64,000 bases of DNA, from the NCBI GenBank assembly GCA_025359205.1, contig JANYHD010000010.1, positions 62,001-126,000 of the forward strand, given 5' to 3'. Each line of letters begins with the position of its first letter. The first letter of the stretch is position 1. A program made the translations under genes and the position numbers. The notes under the pieces were generated by a model. That model ran no database searches and was not told the origin of the DNA. It was given only the letters and a program-made list of their open reading frames with translations. Below, one piece after another: positions 9,000 through 18,480 of this stretch. The stretch is from Gammaproteobacteria bacterium (GTDB lineage Bacteria; Pseudomonadota; Gammaproteobacteria; Steroidobacterales; Steroidobacteraceae).

Positions 9000-10175
9000 C
9001 TACACCTGGGGCAGCTGCGCACGCACCCACTGCTGGAAGCGGTACACGTCGTAGTCTTCGGGCAACAGGTTGCCGCTGACATGCGGCACCGAGTGCAGCC
9101 CGCGCTGCGTGAGTTCGCAGGCGGCCCCATCCTCGCTCATCACCTGCGCCGAGAAATCGCAGGCGCGCGAGATGTCGGCAGTCGGGTCGGCCAGCGTTGC
9201 TTTCGGGAACAGCCACTGGATCTCGAGCTCCATTGTTTCGGGGCCGAGTGGCAGCAGGCGCGAGGAGCGCACGTGATCGACGTGCAGCACCAGGTAGTGC
9301 GAGGGAAGGCTGGTCATGTAGTGGTAGCCCAGGCGCCGCTCTTCGGCTGTGAGTGCGGGGAAGACCTGTCCCACCGGCTTACCGTCGAGTGACCAGGTTT
9401 CGGCGCCGGGCTTGAGGCCGCCCGCATAGAGCGGATCGTTGCTGCCTTCGTGCGTGCGCCACTGCGGGTCATCGCGCGGCTCCATGATGCCGCGCTTGTA
9501 GATCGGCACCAGGCTGCTTAAAGCCGGGTGCACGCCCGGGCAGTGCAGGCACTCGTTGTAGTTCTCCCAGAATATCTTCCAGTTGCAGGCCAGGCGCTTG
9601 GTGAGCGTGCGCGCAACCACCAGTTCCTCGAGCGGCCAGTGGCCGAAGAGCTCGCGGTTCTCGTTGAAGTGGCTGTCTGAGTCGGGCGCCCCTGCATCGA
9701 GGCGCACGTACACGAAACCGCGCCAGAGCTTGAGCGCTATGGGATAGAGCGAGAGCTTGGTGGGATCGAGGTAGCCTTCGGGCCGCACCGAGGGAATCTT
9801 CGCCAGCGTCCCGTCGGGCCGGTAGCTCCAGGCATGGTAGGGACAGGTGATGTGCCCGCCGGGCAGCCGGCCTTCGGCTGCCGCGCACAGCGTTGAGCCG
9901 CGATGCCGGCAGGTATTGAAGAAGGCGCGCAGTGTATCGTCGCGGTCGCGCACCACGAGGATCGGCTGGTCACCGAGCGTGAAGCTGCGGAACGAGGGCG
10001 CTGGCGCGAACGAATCAGCGCGGCAGAGGTAAACCCAGTTGCGCCGCCAGATGGAGGCGAGCTCACGCTGGTAGTGCGCAGGGTCGATGTACCAGGAACT
10101 CGCGAGCGTGGCTTTGGGCTCCTTGAGCCCGTTGAAGGCGCCTGCGGTCGGATCCTCGTTGATGACTGCCGACAT
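9000..10175 (-). CDS. Rieske non-heme iron oxygenase, quaternary-amine (CntA/GbcA-like) type
   Basis: A 391-residue oxygenase alpha subunit. Rieske ligands are C89-x-H91 and C111-x2-H114. The mononuclear iron motif is E208-x2-H211-x4-H216 in NYNECLHCPGVH. The bridging residue is Glu rather than the usual Asp, as described for carnitine monooxygenase CntA and its relatives, so a betaine, carnitine or related trimethylamine substrate is the best guess. No reductase partner is adjacent, so it must use one encoded elsewhere. It converges on the GH144 gene (24 bp between stops) and starts 10 nt after the upstream GNAT gene ends, so those two may form an operon. Confidence 0.85.
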   Translation of the reverse strand: MSAVINEDPTAGAFNGLKEPKATLASSWYIDPAHYQRELASIWRRNWVYLCRADSFAPAPSFRSFTLGDQPILVVRDRDDTLRAFFNTCRHRGSTLCAAAEGRLPGGHITCPYHAWSYRPDGTLAKIPSVRPEGYLDPTKLSLYPIALKLWRGFVYVRLDAGAPDSDSHFNENRELFGHWPLEELVVARTLTKRLACNWKIFWENYNECLHCPGVHPALSSLVPIYKRGIMEPRDDPQWRTHEGSNDPLYAGGLKPGAETWSLDGKPVGQVFPALTAEERRLGYHYMTSLPSHYLVLHVDHVRSSRLLPLGPETMELEIQWLFPKATLADPTADISRACDFSAQVMSEDGAACELTQRGLHSVPHVSGNLLPEDYDVYRFQQWVRAQLPQV

Positions 10176-10185
10176 GATGTTCCAC

Positions 10186-10590
10186 CTAACGCTCGCGCCG
10201 TATGACCCAGCCGTTGGGCATCGGCGTCATGCCGACCTTCGGATAATACGCCTCCGCACCGGGCGCGGCGAACAGGAACAGCGAGGCGGAAACACCTGCA
10301 GCCGCGCGGGTTTCAGCGATCAGCCGCTTGCCGATACCCTGGTGCTGGTAGCTGTCGTCGACCGCGAGTTCCGAGAGGTAACCGCAGAAGGCGAAGTCGG
10401 TGATGGCCCGCGCGACGCCGATCAGTTTGCCACCATCGCGCGCCGTGACGATCACATCGGCGTTGCGCAGCATCTGCCCGAGCCGCTGCGGATCGTCGAT
10501 GGGCCGGCGGCCGCCGAGCGTGCAGGCGGCGAGCACCGAGCGGAATTCATGCGCCGACAGGTTGGGCTCAAGCGCGTAGACGATTGGCAC
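10186..10590 (-). CDS. GNAT family N-acetyltransferase
   Basis: A 134-residue single-domain acetyltransferase. The acetyl-CoA binding motif is in DDSYQHQGIGKRLI (Q/R-x-x-G-x-G/A pattern) around residues 78-91, after the beta strand FCGYLSELAVD and before LFLFAAPGAEAYYPKVGM, the usual C-terminal half. It likely acetylates a small amine or a protein N-terminus; the substrate is not readable. It lies directly upstream of the Rieske oxygenase gene and 45 bp downstream of brnA. Confidence 0.85.
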   Translation of the reverse strand: MPIVYALEPNLSAHEFRSVLAACTLGGRRPIDDPQRLGQMLRNADVIVTARDGGKLIGVARAITDFAFCGYLSELAVDDSYQHQGIGKRLIAETRAAAGVSASLFLFAAPGAEAYYPKVGMTPMPNGWVIRRER

Positions 10591-10635
10591 CGAAATTACC
10601 CTCCCGCGCTGGTCGGCTACCAGAAATCATGCTTG

Positions 10636-10902
10636 CTACGAACCGTGCAATTTCTCCTGCAGCCACACTTTGATCAATGATTGATAGGGCACGTCCCTGG
10701 AGTTTGCGGCTGTTTTGATCGAGTCGAGCAGGTGCTGTGGCAAACGCAACGAAATGGTCTGTGTCGAGGGCTTGAGTTTCGGGAGCGTCGCTCGCACGGC
10801 CCTCTTCCAATTCACATACGCGGTCGAATCGTGCTTTTCCCAGAACGCTCGCTCAGCGGCCTCACTGGAAAACTTAGGGATTGTCTTGAGGCGCTTGTCC
10901 AT
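10636..10902 (-). CDS. brnA: BrnA-type antitoxin (CopG-like ribbon-helix-helix)
   Basis: An 88-residue protein. The N-terminal half (PKFSSEAAERAFWEKHDSTAY, read in parts) is the region that usually covers the toxin. The C-terminal half (QTISLRLPQHLLDSIKTAA, then PYQSLIKVWLQEKL) is a ribbon-helix-helix DNA-binding domain. BrnA neutralises the BrnT ribonuclease and, with it, represses their shared promoter. Its start overlaps the toxin's 3' end by 29 nt, and the toxin-first order is typical of brnTA. The palindrome upstream of brnT is the obvious operator. Confidence 0.88.
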   Translation of the reverse strand: MDKRLKTIPKFSSEAAERAFWEKHDSTAYVNWKRAVRATLPKLKPSTQTISLRLPQHLLDSIKTAANSRDVPYQSLIKVWLQEKLHGS

Positions 10903-11185
10903 AAACTGCTTGCTCCTTCCGGCTCATGTTTCGAGCTGCAATCACGCGAATCAATCCGCCATCACCTCTCAATGTAAAACAGAGGTGCAGTCGTCTGCCC
11001 CCCATCGCTTGGCCGAGTGCGTGAACGCGCGGCTCCGACTGGCTGTGCGCTACATCGTCCGACACGAGTAGCGGTGTGTTGAAGAATAGCTGCTCGGCCT
11101 CCGCCATCGACATGCCATGCCGTTCGTTCTTGCGGGCGTTTCCCTCGTCCCAATCGAACCCGGCAACAGTCGATAGGTCAATCAC
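10874..11185 (-). CDS. brnT: BrnT-type ribonuclease toxin
   Basis: A 103-residue RelE-fold toxin. The family pattern is clear: FDWDEGNARKNERHGMSMAEA at residues 10-30 (split here at conserved positions W12, K19, N20, H23), then the central strands HLCFTLRGDGGLIRVIAARNMSRKE with the conserved arginine/Ser region. BrnT cleaves RNA and inhibits translation. The start is GTG at 11185, only 4 nt from the operator palindrome, so no Shine-Dalgarno sequence fits; the mRNA may be leaderless. An internal ATG at about residue 25 would remove conserved residues and is unlikely. Confidence 0.88.
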   Translation of the reverse strand: MIDLSTVAGFDWDEGNARKNERHGMSMAEAEQLFFNTPLLVSDDVAHSQSEPRVHALGQAMGGRRLHLCFTLRGDGGLIRVIAARNMSRKEQAVYGQAPQDNP

Positions 11186-11189
11186 TGAT

Positions 11190-11208
11190 GTATATTACAG
11201 TAATATAC
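11190..11208. promoter_or_regulatory. Perfect 19-bp palindrome, candidate BrnTA operator/promoter
   Basis: GTATATTAC-A-GTAATATAC is a perfect inverted repeat around one central base, much more AT-rich than its surroundings. It ends 4 nt upstream of the brnT start and contains TAATAT/TATATT sequences that could serve as a -10 element on the minus strand. Such a layout fits autorepression by the BrnT-BrnA complex. The operator role is inferred from position and symmetry. Confidence 0.75.
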
Positions 11209-11377
11209 CGAACACTGCGAACGTGGCGCCCAACGCAATACTCAAATCCCGAATGGCGGCTCTGGCCGCCAGGTACCGATCATTGCGCAATTCGACTGGC
11301 CCGAACCGGTCCTTCGATAGATCGAAATCGCAGCCCGGAAGCCGCCGTTCAGCGATGACCACCGCACTGCGTTGCAA
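11195..11377 (-). CDS. Small hypothetical protein with C-terminal hydrophobic tail
   Basis: A possible 60-residue ORF (TTG start at 11377) between brnT and the TIR gene, opposite to the latter. The first half is charged (IAERRLPGCDFDLSKDRF) and the last 17 residues are hydrophobic (SIALGATFAVFGILL). In-frame coding-like sequence continues upstream of the TTG to a stop near 11420, so it could be the remnant of a longer gene. Its stop lies inside the brnT palindrome. I do not recognise it, and it may not be a gene. Confidence 0.25.
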   Translation of the reverse strand: MQRSAVVIAERRLPGCDFDLSKDRFGPVELRNDRYLAARAAIRDLSIALGATFAVFGILL

Positions 11378-11391
11378 CCAGTCCCAGAGAG

Positions 11392-11436
11392 GGGCATCCT
11401 GCTTCCTCGTACGGGGCAGGGATTACAAGATCCGGT
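11392..11436 (+). promoter_or_regulatory. Conserved 5' leader of TIR-TPR gene, shared with the 56.5-kb paralogue
   Basis: Three blocks before the ATG are identical in the minus-strand leader of the paralogue at 56465-56507: GGGCATCCTGC, GCAGGGA and ACAAGATCCGGT. Only the 11-13 nt between blocks 1 and 2 and two bases between blocks 2 and 3 differ. TGC/GCA and TCC/GGA can pair with a bulged G to form a hairpin. The two spacers differ by 2 nt, so this is not conserved coding sequence. It fixes the translation start of both genes and may be a regulatory RNA element. Confidence 0.65.
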
Positions 11437-13497
11437 ATGGCCGAAGAAAAGGCTCCAGAGTTACAGGCAAGCCCCGGCAGGGACGTATTCATCAGCCACG
11501 CCTCGCACGACAAGGCTGTGGCCGAATCCGTCTGTATAGCCCTTGAGAGCGCCGGATTAGTCTGCTGGATTGCGCCGCGCGATGTGGTGCCGGGCGAGTC
11601 TTTCGCCGGTGCGATCGTTCATGCCATTGATGCCACCAAGGTCATCGTGCTCGTACTGTCGGAGCACGCGGCCACCTCTCAACACGTCCTTCGAGAAGTG
11701 GAACGGGCGAGTTCCAAGCGGCACCCCGTCATCGCGCTCCGGATTGATACCGCGCCGATGCCGGCTGATCTTGAGTACTTTCTCAACACCTCCCAGTGGC
11801 TTGATGCAAATGGCACCGGGGTCAAGCACGCATTGCCCAGGCTTGTGGATGCCGTAAGGGTCGCGTTGACGCAACCCTTCGCCGCCAGGCGCGTGAACCC
11901 ACATCCTTCCCCAGTCGTAATTGTACGGCACCGCCCGAGCGTGATGATTGTGGCGTTCGGTGTCTTTGCTGCAGCCGCCCTTGGCTATTTCTTGGTGGAT
12001 AAGTTCTCGCTCGCGAGCCACGCGGCAGGAGAGCAGCCCCCAGCTTTTGTTTCACCGGCCGCACCGGTAATCTCCGACAAATCCATCGCGGTCCTGCCAT
12101 TCGTGGACATGAGCGAGAAGCACGATCAGGAATACTTCTGTGATGGCATGTCCGAAGAACTAATCGATCGACTCGTGCGGACACCGGAGCTCAAGGTCAT
12201 CGCGAGAACGTCGTCTTTTCAATTCAAGGGCCGCAATGAAGATGTGCGAGCGATTGCCAGCAAACTCGCGGTCGCCCACGTCCTGGAGGGCAGCGTACGC
12301 AAGTCGGGACAGATCCTACGCGTCACAACGCAATTGATTCGTGCCACGGACGGCATGCATTTGTGGTCCAAGACCTATGACCGCAAATTGGGCGATGTCT
12401 TCAAGATGCAGGATGACATCGCCACGGCGGTGGCTGAAGTGCTCAGCGCGACGTTGAATGTTAGGACATCTGAGGCCGCGGCCGCACCCGACTTGGAAGC
12501 CTACAATCTCGTCTTGCAGGGCAATGTCCTGAAATCTCGCTTCAATGCCTCCGATCTTGAAAAGGCCGAAGAACTCTATCGCCAGGCTATCGCGATTGAT
12601 CCGCGCTATGCGCTGGCCTGGGCACGCCTCGGAAGTAATTATTTCAATCAATACTTTTTTTCTGACAGCGCGAATTCAGTGGAGCTGCTGGACAAAGCGC
12701 GCAAGGCGCTCAACCGTGCACTCGAGCTCGATCCGAATCTGATTTGGGGCTACTACACCTTGTCCGGCATCGGCATGACGGTCGACTGGAATTGGAACGC
12801 GGTTACTGCAGCAATGGTCAAGATGTACGAGATCAACCCGAACAACAGGGAGCTGTTGGCGAGCGCGCAAGCGGACGTCGCGGGATTGGCGGGGGACTTC
12901 GATTATGTATTGCGCGTCAGACTTGCGAACCTGATCACCGATCCGATTAATGCCCGTAACTTGTTTGACTTGGCGAACGCGCAGCTGTCGATGCGGCAAT
13001 TCCAGACGGCACTGATGACCAATCAGCGGCTCATCGATCTGGAGCCAAGATATGGTGGGGTTTGGACACAGCGTGCCTGGATCTTATTGTGGTCCGGACG
13101 ATTCCCGGAAGCCTTTGAGGCTATCGAACACGAGTCCGATCCGGAAGTGAAACTATCCTTTGCAACAATTGCACACTGGCGACAGGGTCAGTCCCGACAA
13201 TCGACGAAGGACATGCAGAGGCTCATACAATTGAGCGGTACGAAACACCCCTTTGATGTGGCCGAAGCGGCCGGATGCCGCGGTGATGCCAACGCCGCAT
13301 TCGAGTGGCTGGACAGAGCCTTCAGTAGTCGCGATCCGGGGATCACAGGAATCAAGTCGGATTTCTGCCTTGATGGACTGCGCAACGATGCCAGATACAG
13401 GCGCCTTGTCACCCGCGTGGGCCTGGATCGGCTGATTTACAAGAGCGAAGACCTGCGGCGGCTAGCCGGCTCGCCACGGTCGGATGCAAAACCGTGA
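11437..13497 (+). CDS. TIR domain - transmembrane - TolB-like - TPR fusion protein
   Basis: A 686-residue protein in four parts. Residues 14-140 are a TIR domain (RDVFISHASHDKAVAE, CWIAPRDVVPGESF), with E87 in LREVERA as the candidate NAD-cleaving glutamate. One membrane helix lies at about 169-186. Residues 213-330 form a TolB-N/FlgO-like domain (KSIAVLPFVDMSEKHDQEY), followed by TPR repeats from about 350 to the end. Bacterial TIR domains often consume NAD+ or make signalling nucleotides in immunity, but this class is also found in stand-alone regulators. The TolB-TPR half is paralogous to the protein at 54566-56464. Base composition is visibly less GC-rich than in gyrB next door. Confidence 0.85.
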   Translation: MAEEKAPELQASPGRDVFISHASHDKAVAESVCIALESAGLVCWIAPRDVVPGESFAGAIVHAIDATKVIVLVLSEHAATSQHVLREVERASSKRHPVIALRIDTAPMPADLEYFLNTSQWLDANGTGVKHALPRLVDAVRVALTQPFAARRVNPHPSPVVIVRHRPSVMIVAFGVFAAAALGYFLVDKFSLASHAAGEQPPAFVSPAAPVISDKSIAVLPFVDMSEKHDQEYFCDGMSEELIDRLVRTPELKVIARTSSFQFKGRNEDVRAIASKLAVAHVLEGSVRKSGQILRVTTQLIRATDGMHLWSKTYDRKLGDVFKMQDDIATAVAEVLSATLNVRTSEAAAAPDLEAYNLVLQGNVLKSRFNASDLEKAEELYRQAIAIDPRYALAWARLGSNYFNQYFFSDSANSVELLDKARKALNRALELDPNLIWGYYTLSGIGMTVDWNWNAVTAAMVKMYEINPNNRELLASAQADVAGLAGDFDYVLRVRLANLITDPINARNLFDLANAQLSMRQFQTALMTNQRLIDLEPRYGGVWTQRAWILLWSGRFPEAFEAIEHESDPEVKLSFATIAHWRQGQSRQSTKDMQRLIQLSGTKHPFDVAEAAGCRGDANAAFEWLDRAFSSRDPGITGIKSDFCLDGLRNDARYRRLVTRVGLDRLIYKSEDLRRLAGSPRSDAKP

Positions 13498-13536
13498 GGC
13501 GGCGCACACTAGTTTGATCGCATTTTGGGGGCTGCC

Positions 13537-13555
13537 GACATTGTGAACCAATGTC
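13537..13555. terminator. Hairpin between convergent TIR-TPR and gyrB genes
   Basis: GACATTG and CAATGTC pair perfectly around a 5-nt loop (TGAAC). There is no T-run, so this is at best a weak or factor-assisted terminator. The rest of the 179-bp gap (13498-13676) shows nothing else. Confidence 0.35.
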
Positions 13556-13676
13556 TTGCCGTGCGCTCAACTACAAGCTCCTTGGTCCGAATGAGTGCCT
13601 CAATTGCTTCTATCGGTCGAGATCGGCTCCGTTCGTAGGCAGACGAAAGAACCCAAGCGAGTTCCACGACCACAGC

Positions 13677-16118
<2,442 letters not shown>

Positions 16119-16120
16119 TT

Positions 16121-16126
16121 ATTATA
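16121..16126 (-). promoter_or_regulatory. Candidate gyrB -10 element
   Basis: A perfect TATAAT on the minus strand overlaps the recF stop codon (16122-16124), 27 nt upstream of the gyrB ATG. The -35 position is poor (GGAACA 17 nt upstream), so the promoter may depend on supercoiling or an activator. An AAAGG ribosome binding site lies just before the start. Confidence 0.45.
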
Positions 16127-17177
16127 GCGTGGTAACGCGGCCATGTTCCACGTGAAACGCCTGGTCCGGCGAGCCGAATTGAGCCTCCCTTGGGTGAAGC
16201 GCCGTCACCACCAACTGGCCCCGCATTTTGCGTATTTCGGCGAGCAGAGCGTCAGTGTGTTCGCGATCAAGCTCAGCCGCCGGATCATCCAGCAGCAGGG
16301 TTGGCGGACGACGGTCTTCGCTCCCGGCGAGTCGCGCCATCGCCAGGGCCAGCGCGGCGCCGAGCAGTTTCTGCTGGCCCCGGGAGAGCACTTCGCGGGC
16401 GCTGCGGCCATCAATTCGCAGCCGCACGTCGAACCGATGCGCACCGGATCCCGTACTCCCCCGCTCGAGGTCGCGCTCCCGGCTGGCGGCCAGGATCTCG
16501 GCCAGCCCCGGCTCCTGGCCCCAACCCTGGTAAAAGCTCAGGCTGACCGGTTCACCCAGCAATGCCGCCAGGGTTTGCTGCCAAAACGGCTCGAGGAGTG
16601 CCATGGTTCGGGACCGGGCATCCGCCAGCAATGAGCCCAGGCGCACCAGCTCGGGCTCCCAGGGGCTGGGATCACTGCCGAGTTTCAGCGCCGCATTGCG
16701 CTGCTTGAGAGTCCGGGCGTAGTCGATCCAGGCGCTGACAAAGCCAGGTTCCACGTGGAACACTCCCCAGTCCAGCCAGCGCCGACGGTAAGCCGGCCCC
16801 TCCTCGACCAAGCGGTGGATGCCTGGATCGACCACCTGGACCGGGAAGGCAACGGACAGCTCCGCCAGCGATTTCGCGTCCCGACCGGCGACCCGTGCGC
16901 GCAAGCCCTCCTTGCGGTCAAACCCGAAGCCAAGGGTGGGGAAAATCGGGTTGTCCGTCCTCCCGAATACCTGGAGGCTGCCCGCATCGTGGGCGATCAG
17001 CCGTTCGGTCAGCCGGGTGCGAAACGATCGCCCGCGCCCGAGCAGGTAAATGGCCTCGAGGAGCGAGGTTTTGCCGGCACCGTTGGCGCCGGTGACCAGG
17101 TTGACGTGGGGATGCAATTCGAGCCTGATTTTCTGCAGGCAGCGCAGGCCCTCGACTTCGAGCGCCAGCAGGCTCAC
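16122..17177 (-). CDS. recF: DNA replication and repair protein RecF
   Basis: A 351-residue SMC-like ATPase that loads RecA at gaps. The Walker A motif GANGAGKTS is at residues 31-39, the signature LSRGQQKLLGAAL is near 275, and the Walker B region LLLDDPAAELD is near 303. Size and position between dnaN and gyrB are standard; it starts 9 nt after the dnaN stop. Two parS-like palindromes are embedded in its coding sequence, both read as Phe-His-Val-Glu codons, at about residues 144-147 and 342-345. Confidence 0.97.
   Translation of the reverse strand: MSLLALEVEGLRCLQKIRLELHPHVNLVTGANGAGKTSLLEAIYLLGRGRSFRTRLTERLIAHDAGSLQVFGRTDNPIFPTLGFGFDRKEGLRARVAGRDAKSLAELSVAFPVQVVDPGIHRLVEEGPAYRRRWLDWGVFHVEPGFVSAWIDYARTLKQRNAALKLGSDPSPWEPELVRLGSLLADARSRTMALLEPFWQQTLAALLGEPVSLSFYQGWGQEPGLAEILAASRERDLERGSTGSGAHRFDVRLRIDGRSAREVLSRGQQKLLGAALALAMARLAGSEDRRPPTLLLDDPAAELDREHTDALLAEIRKMRGQLVVTALHPREAQFGSPDQAFHVEHGRVTTL
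16144..16159. other. parS-like centromere site 1 (in recF 3' end)
   Basis: TGTTCCACGTGAAACG differs at one base from the widely conserved chromosomal ParB site TGTTYCACGTGRAACA. It lies in the last codons of recF and is about 2.2 kb from the putative origin. No parA or parB gene is in the window. Confidence 0.75.
16747..16762. other. parS-like centromere site 2 (inside recF)
   Basis: GGTTCCACGTGGAACA contains the perfect 14-bp palindrome GTTCCACGTGGAAC and differs from the parS consensus at one outer base. It sits 603 bp from site 1. Both sites encode FHVE within RecF. Confidence 0.75.
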
Positions 17178-17186
17178 GCGTGGCTC

Positions 17187-18284
17187 TCAGAGCCGCATCG
17201 GCATGACGACGAATTTCACCGAGCTGTCGCCGGGGGCGCGAATCAGGCAGCTGGAGTTCGAATCGGTCACCGAGACATCCACGGTATCGACATCGATCGC
17301 GGCCAAGGCATCGAGCAGGTAAGTGACATTGAAGCCAATCTCCATCTCGGTGCCGGTGTAACCCACTTCGATCTGGTCCTCGGCTTCTTCCTGTTCCGGG
17401 TTGTGGGCCTGGATCGTGAGGAGATTGTTTCCGAAGCTGAGCCGGACTCCGCGGTACTTTTCGTTCGACAGGATCGACGTGCGCTGCAGGGCCTGGCGCA
17501 GAACATCGCGGCCGGCGCTCATGCTGAAGGGCGGTTTGGCAGGGATCACGCGCCCATATTCGGGGAACTTGCCGTCAATTAGCTTCGAAGTGAAGCGAAT
17601 ATCGCCGATCTGGGCCCGAACGTGATTGGAACCGATGCTAAGCTCGAGTTCGCCGTCTCCGCCCAGGATACGCTGCAGCTCGAGGACACCCTTACGGGGC
17701 ACGATCACCTGCTGACCTCCGGTGGCCGCTTCTGCCAGCTCAGTTTCGGCCAGCGAAAGCCGATGGCCGTCGGTGGCAACCGCGCGCAGCGTCTTGCCGG
17801 AAGTCTCGAGCATCGTGCCGTTGAGGTAATAGCGCACGTCCTGCTGCGCCATCGCGAAATGCGTCTTCTCGATCAGCCGCCGGAAATGTTCACGGCCAAC
17901 GCGGATCACCTGCTTCGCATTGATTTCTTCGATCACCGGGAATTCGCTGGCCGGCAGGCTCGAGAGCGTGAAGCGGCTGCGGCCGGCCTTGACGACGACG
18001 CGCTCGGCTTCGCGCACCAGCGACACGGTCGCCTTCTCGGGCAACGTGCGCATGATCTCCAGCAATTTACGGCCCGGCACCGTTACATCGCCCGCCTGCT
18101 GCACGGTGACGCTGCTCGCCGCCATCAATTCCACTTCGAGATCGGTACCCGTGACCGTCAGCTTGTCGCCACGCGCGACCAGCAACACATTCGCGAGCAC
18201 TGGCATCGTCTGCCGGCGCTCGACCACACCGATGACACTTTGCAGCGGAGCGAGGAGGCTCTCACGCGACGCGGAGACTTTCAT
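17187..18284 (-). CDS. dnaN: DNA polymerase III beta sliding clamp
   Basis: A 365-residue clamp of three similar domains, the usual length for the family. Typical segments are VVERRQTMPVLANVLL near residue 21, KTHFAMAQQDVRYYLNGTMLE near 155 and the C-terminal VKFVVMPMRL that forms the partner-binding pocket. It encircles DNA and tethers DNA polymerase III and repair enzymes. It starts at ATG 18284, downstream of the putative origin region. Confidence 0.98.
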   Translation of the reverse strand: MKVSASRESLLAPLQSVIGVVERRQTMPVLANVLLVARGDKLTVTGTDLEVELMAASSVTVQQAGDVTVPGRKLLEIMRTLPEKATVSLVREAERVVVKAGRSRFTLSSLPASEFPVIEEINAKQVIRVGREHFRRLIEKTHFAMAQQDVRYYLNGTMLETSGKTLRAVATDGHRLSLAETELAEAATGGQQVIVPRKGVLELQRILGGDGELELSIGSNHVRAQIGDIRFTSKLIDGKFPEYGRVIPAKPPFSMSAGRDVLRQALQRTSILSNEKYRGVRLSFGNNLLTIQAHNPEQEEAEDQIEVGYTGTEMEIGFNVTYLLDALAAIDVDTVDVSVTDSNSSCLIRAPGDSSVKFVVMPMRL

Positions 18285-18480
18285 AGTTTCTAGATCTTCT
18301 TAGGAGTTAAGACAGTTATGATTATTAGGCTTGTGATGATCGGGGACAACCGCTTTCCGCGCCCCATACGTCGAAATTATCAGCCCTTCAGGGCCGGTGC
18401 CCGCGGACAGAACCGCTACCGCTTCCTGTGGATGAACTGTAGGCAATACTGCCCACAAAATTACCCACAGCTTGTGCGGC
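18285..18480. other. oriC: Candidate replication origin (oriC) between dnaA and dnaN
   Basis: A 196-bp gap with two DnaA-box-like 9-mers, each one mismatch from TTATCCACA: TGTGGATGA at 18427-18435 (reverse orientation) and TTACCCACA at 18461-18469. An AT-rich stretch at about 18290-18340 includes GATCTTCTTA, similar to the start of the E. coli 13-mer and a candidate unwinding element. Some xanthomonads have their origin in this same gap, and genes diverge around it. The same stretch must also hold the dnaN promoter, so the boxes could instead serve regulation. Confidence 0.55.

Noticed and set aside
17256-17264. GTTCGAATC, similar to a tRNA T-loop
   Set aside because: It is within dnaN coding sequence and has no matching acceptor or anticodon stems around it.
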